NCBI RefSeq assembly: GCF_008520265.1
Contig: NZ_VIQM01000025.1
Coordinates: forward strand, 62,001-126,000
Length of the DNA stretch: 64,000 bases
Reading direction: 5' to 3'
Source: Sphingobacterium cavernae
GTDB lineage: Bacteria; Bacteroidota; Bacteroidia; Sphingobacteriales; Sphingobacteriaceae
Shown one piece after another: positions 62,506 to 64,000 of the stretch. The notes under the pieces were generated by a model, which was not told where the DNA came from, did not search any database, and was given only the letters and a program-made list of their open reading frames with translations. Made by a program: the position numbers and the translations under genes. How positions within the stretch are numbered: position 1 is the stretch's first letter; each line of letters begins with the position of its first letter.

Positions 62506-64000
62506 GTGAAGAAGTATTTAGCCTTATTCTTATTTTTTGTTTCTGTTCAACTTTTGTTCGGACAAATTCCTGTGCAAGTAAGTGATGCCAGTAGAATGAA
62601 TTTAGTATCATCAAGTTCAGGTCGTATCAATGCCAAGACAGGACACATGACATTTTACAATCCAGTATATGAGCACAAAGGGAATACTTTAGCTGCTGAC
62701 AGTGGTTATATATATGAAAATGAAATTAAGCAGCAATTCTTCGAAGCTTTTGGCAATGTTGTTATTACTCAGCCCTCAGGAACGGTTATTTATTCGGATT
62801 ACTTACATTACGATGCAACGACACAACAGGCTAAATTGACTGGAAATGTGAAAATGATTGATAAAAATTCAATTCTAACCACGAATTATTTAACCTACAA
62901 TATGCGTTCAAAAATTGGAACTTATACAGGTGGCGGTCGAATTATCTCTCAAACAGACACTATCACTTCCAAAAACGCATATTATTTTGAAAACACGGGT
63001 GACGCATATTTCCGTCATCAAGTCATTGTTCGAAATCCATCTGTAAAAGTGTATACCGATACAATGCGATATAATGGCGCATCCAAAAATACTTTTTTCT
63101 TTGGACCTACTAATATTAAAGGCAATAAACAAGAAAATCTATATACTGAAAAAGGTGTCTACAATACATCTACTGGAGTTGCCAACTTTAATAAAAACAA
63201 TTTATACACAGAAGGAAGTCGTTTCTTAAAAGGAGACAGTCTACACTACGCGCGTGAAACAGGCGTTGGTAAAGCGTTCCGCAATGTTGTTTTTGTAGAT
63301 ACTTTAGATAAATTTTACGCTTATGGTGGTAAAGGGGAATATAGGCAAGAAGAAGAGTCAATCGTCATGACCGAAAAGCCATACATTATTACTGTCGTAA
63401 AAAACGAATCAGACACTACAACATCAGACTCCAGTAAAATTGATAAACCATTATTGGAGGTAAAAGTCCTTGATTCAACAGAAAAAAAAGAAGTAAAACA
63501 AAATAATAAAGATAAAAAGCGAACAGAGGCTAAAACTGATAGCCCAAAAGATGCTGAGGTAAATTATCTAGCTAAAAATTCCGTAGCCCAAAAGTCAGAA
63601 GCAAAAATGGACTCAGTGTACATGACGGCAGATACTTTGTTTTCACGTATGATACTTGCCAAAGATTATATTCCTTTGGATCTTAAGCTTGATCGTAGTG
63701 GAGGACAGATGCTAGAAGAAGCTGAAGAAGACTATGGTGATGATGAAAATGGAGAAGGTGATTTTACTGATTTACAAAATACAGACTCTCCCACTGGATT
63801 ACCAAAGCTGGAGAATACAGCGAATCAAACACTTAGCAAGCCAAATGAGTTAAAAAACAAGAAACAAGTAGCACCTAAAAAGACACAACAACTAATAAAT
63901 AATACTGGCGAAGGTCGTGAAGAGATTGAGAAAACGTTGAAAGCGGATTCTATTCTTCGCCAAAAAGCTATTATACCGCAAGCAGGGCATGCTGATAGTG
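62506..64000 (+). CDS. OstA/LptA-type organic solvent tolerance-like protein, 5' part
   Basis: A large open frame that runs off the end of the window (498 codons seen). It starts with GTG and a signal peptide (KKYLALFLFFVSVQLLFGQ). The body has repeated OstA-type strand units: MTFYNPVYEHKGNTLAADSGYIYENE, GNVVITQPSGTVIYSDYLHYDATTQQAKLTGNVKMID, and several further units to about residue 290. These form beta-jellyroll repeats as in the LPS transport proteins LptA/LptD. After residue 300 a long charged, low-complexity section appears (KRTEAKTDSPKDAE, then EEAEEDYGDDENGEGDF). In Bacteroidota such proteins are assigned to LPS transport; the 3' part is missing. Confidence 0.85.
   Translation, partial: MKKYLALFLFFVSVQLLFGQIPVQVSDASRMNLVSSSSGRINAKTGHMTFYNPVYEHKGNTLAADSGYIYENEIKQQFFEAFGNVVITQPSGTVIYSDYLHYDATTQQAKLTGNVKMIDKNSILTTNYLTYNMRSKIGTYTGGGRIISQTDTITSKNAYYFENTGDAYFRHQVIVRNPSVKVYTDTMRYNGASKNTFFFGPTNIKGNKQENLYTEKGVYNTSTGVANFNKNNLYTEGSRFLKGDSLHYARETGVGKAFRNVVFVDTLDKFYAYGGKGEYRQEEESIVMTEKPYIITVVKNESDTTTSDSSKIDKPLLEVKVLDSTEKKEVKQNNKDKKRTEAKTDSPKDAEVNYLAKNSVAQKSEAKMDSVYMTADTLFSRMILAKDYIPLDLKLDRSGGQMLEEAEEDYGDDENGEGDFTDLQNTDSPTGLPKLENTANQTLSKPNELKNKKQVAPKKTQQLINNTGEGREEIEKTLKADSILRQKAIIPQAGHADS

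Noticed and set aside
1..64000. CRISPR arrays, tRNA or rRNA genes, insertion sequences
   Set aside because: No regular repeat-spacer pattern, no cloverleaf-type or rRNA sequence and no transposase frame was seen by reading; a dedicated search would be needed to exclude weak cases.

Overview
The window is about 64 kb of low-GC chromosomal DNA from a member of the Bacteroidota, most like Sphingobacteriia or Chitinophagia. The evidence is gldC, a GLPGLI protein beside a TonB-dependent-type beta-barrel, an M56/BlaI pair with TonB C-terminal modules, a short Hc1-type histone H1-like protein, bacillithiol synthesis (bshA), S46 and M28 peptidases, weak Shine-Dalgarno signals, and many TAnnTTTG promoter boxes of the Bacteroidota type. 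The species cannot be named from the sequence alone. No rRNA, tRNA, CRISPR array, prophage or insertion sequence was seen. No gene-free stretch exceeds 300 bases.

Layout. 1-2.6 kb: 3' end of tatC, rpiB and an M28 peptidase lipoprotein. 2.6-5.9 kb (minus): a BlaI-type repressor, an M56 sensor peptidase with TonB-C modules and a small lipoprotein, read from a region of palindromes that look like operators. 6.0-8.9 kb (minus): the highlight, a Family 2A encapsulin nanocompartment locus with the shell protein and its cargo, a SufS-type cysteine desulfurase with an N-terminal extension of about 194 residues. The cargo gene is frameshifted at a run of seven A before its catalytic cysteine codon. 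8.9-13.1 kb: arfB, bshA, pyrH-frr and a Tat-exported sugar isomerase-like protein. 13.2-16.2 kb: an ABC-2 exporter operon with its own YtrA-type GntR regulator and a perfect operator palindrome at the promoter.

16.2-24.3 kb (minus): purE-purK-nuoB-nuoA, ffh, a zinc peptidase, an ECF sigma factor, glyA and an unknown membrane protein. 24.3-31.9 kb (plus): an A-type Fe-S carrier, ileS, a cysteine-poor DksA/TraR-like protein, lspA, an M28 peptidase, an RmlD-like reductase and an acyl-CoA thioesterase. 31.9-34.3 kb (minus): EVE protein, gldC, a small membrane protein and a DEAD-box helicase. 34.4-42.9 kb: S46 peptidase, Hc1-like protein, GLPGLI/beta-barrel pair, M20 dipeptidase and a PlsC-type acyltransferase. 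43-47 kb: small accessory genes and an FAD-dependent oxidoreductase gene interrupted by two in-frame TAA codons.

47.0-50.9 kb: a tryptophan operon (trpD-trpF-trpB-trpA) behind a complete classical attenuator: promoter, 15-codon leader peptide with three consecutive Trp codons, and mutually exclusive terminator and antiterminator. trpE, trpG and trpC are not in this operon. 50.9-64 kb: TonB-C lipoprotein, SDR oxidoreductase, endonuclease/exonuclease/phosphatase protein, acetyltransferase, asnS, Sua5-type protein, FemABX-type transferase, RarD-like permease, dciA-like gene, recF, two small membrane proteins, tilS, and the 5' part of an OstA/LptA-type gene that runs off the window.
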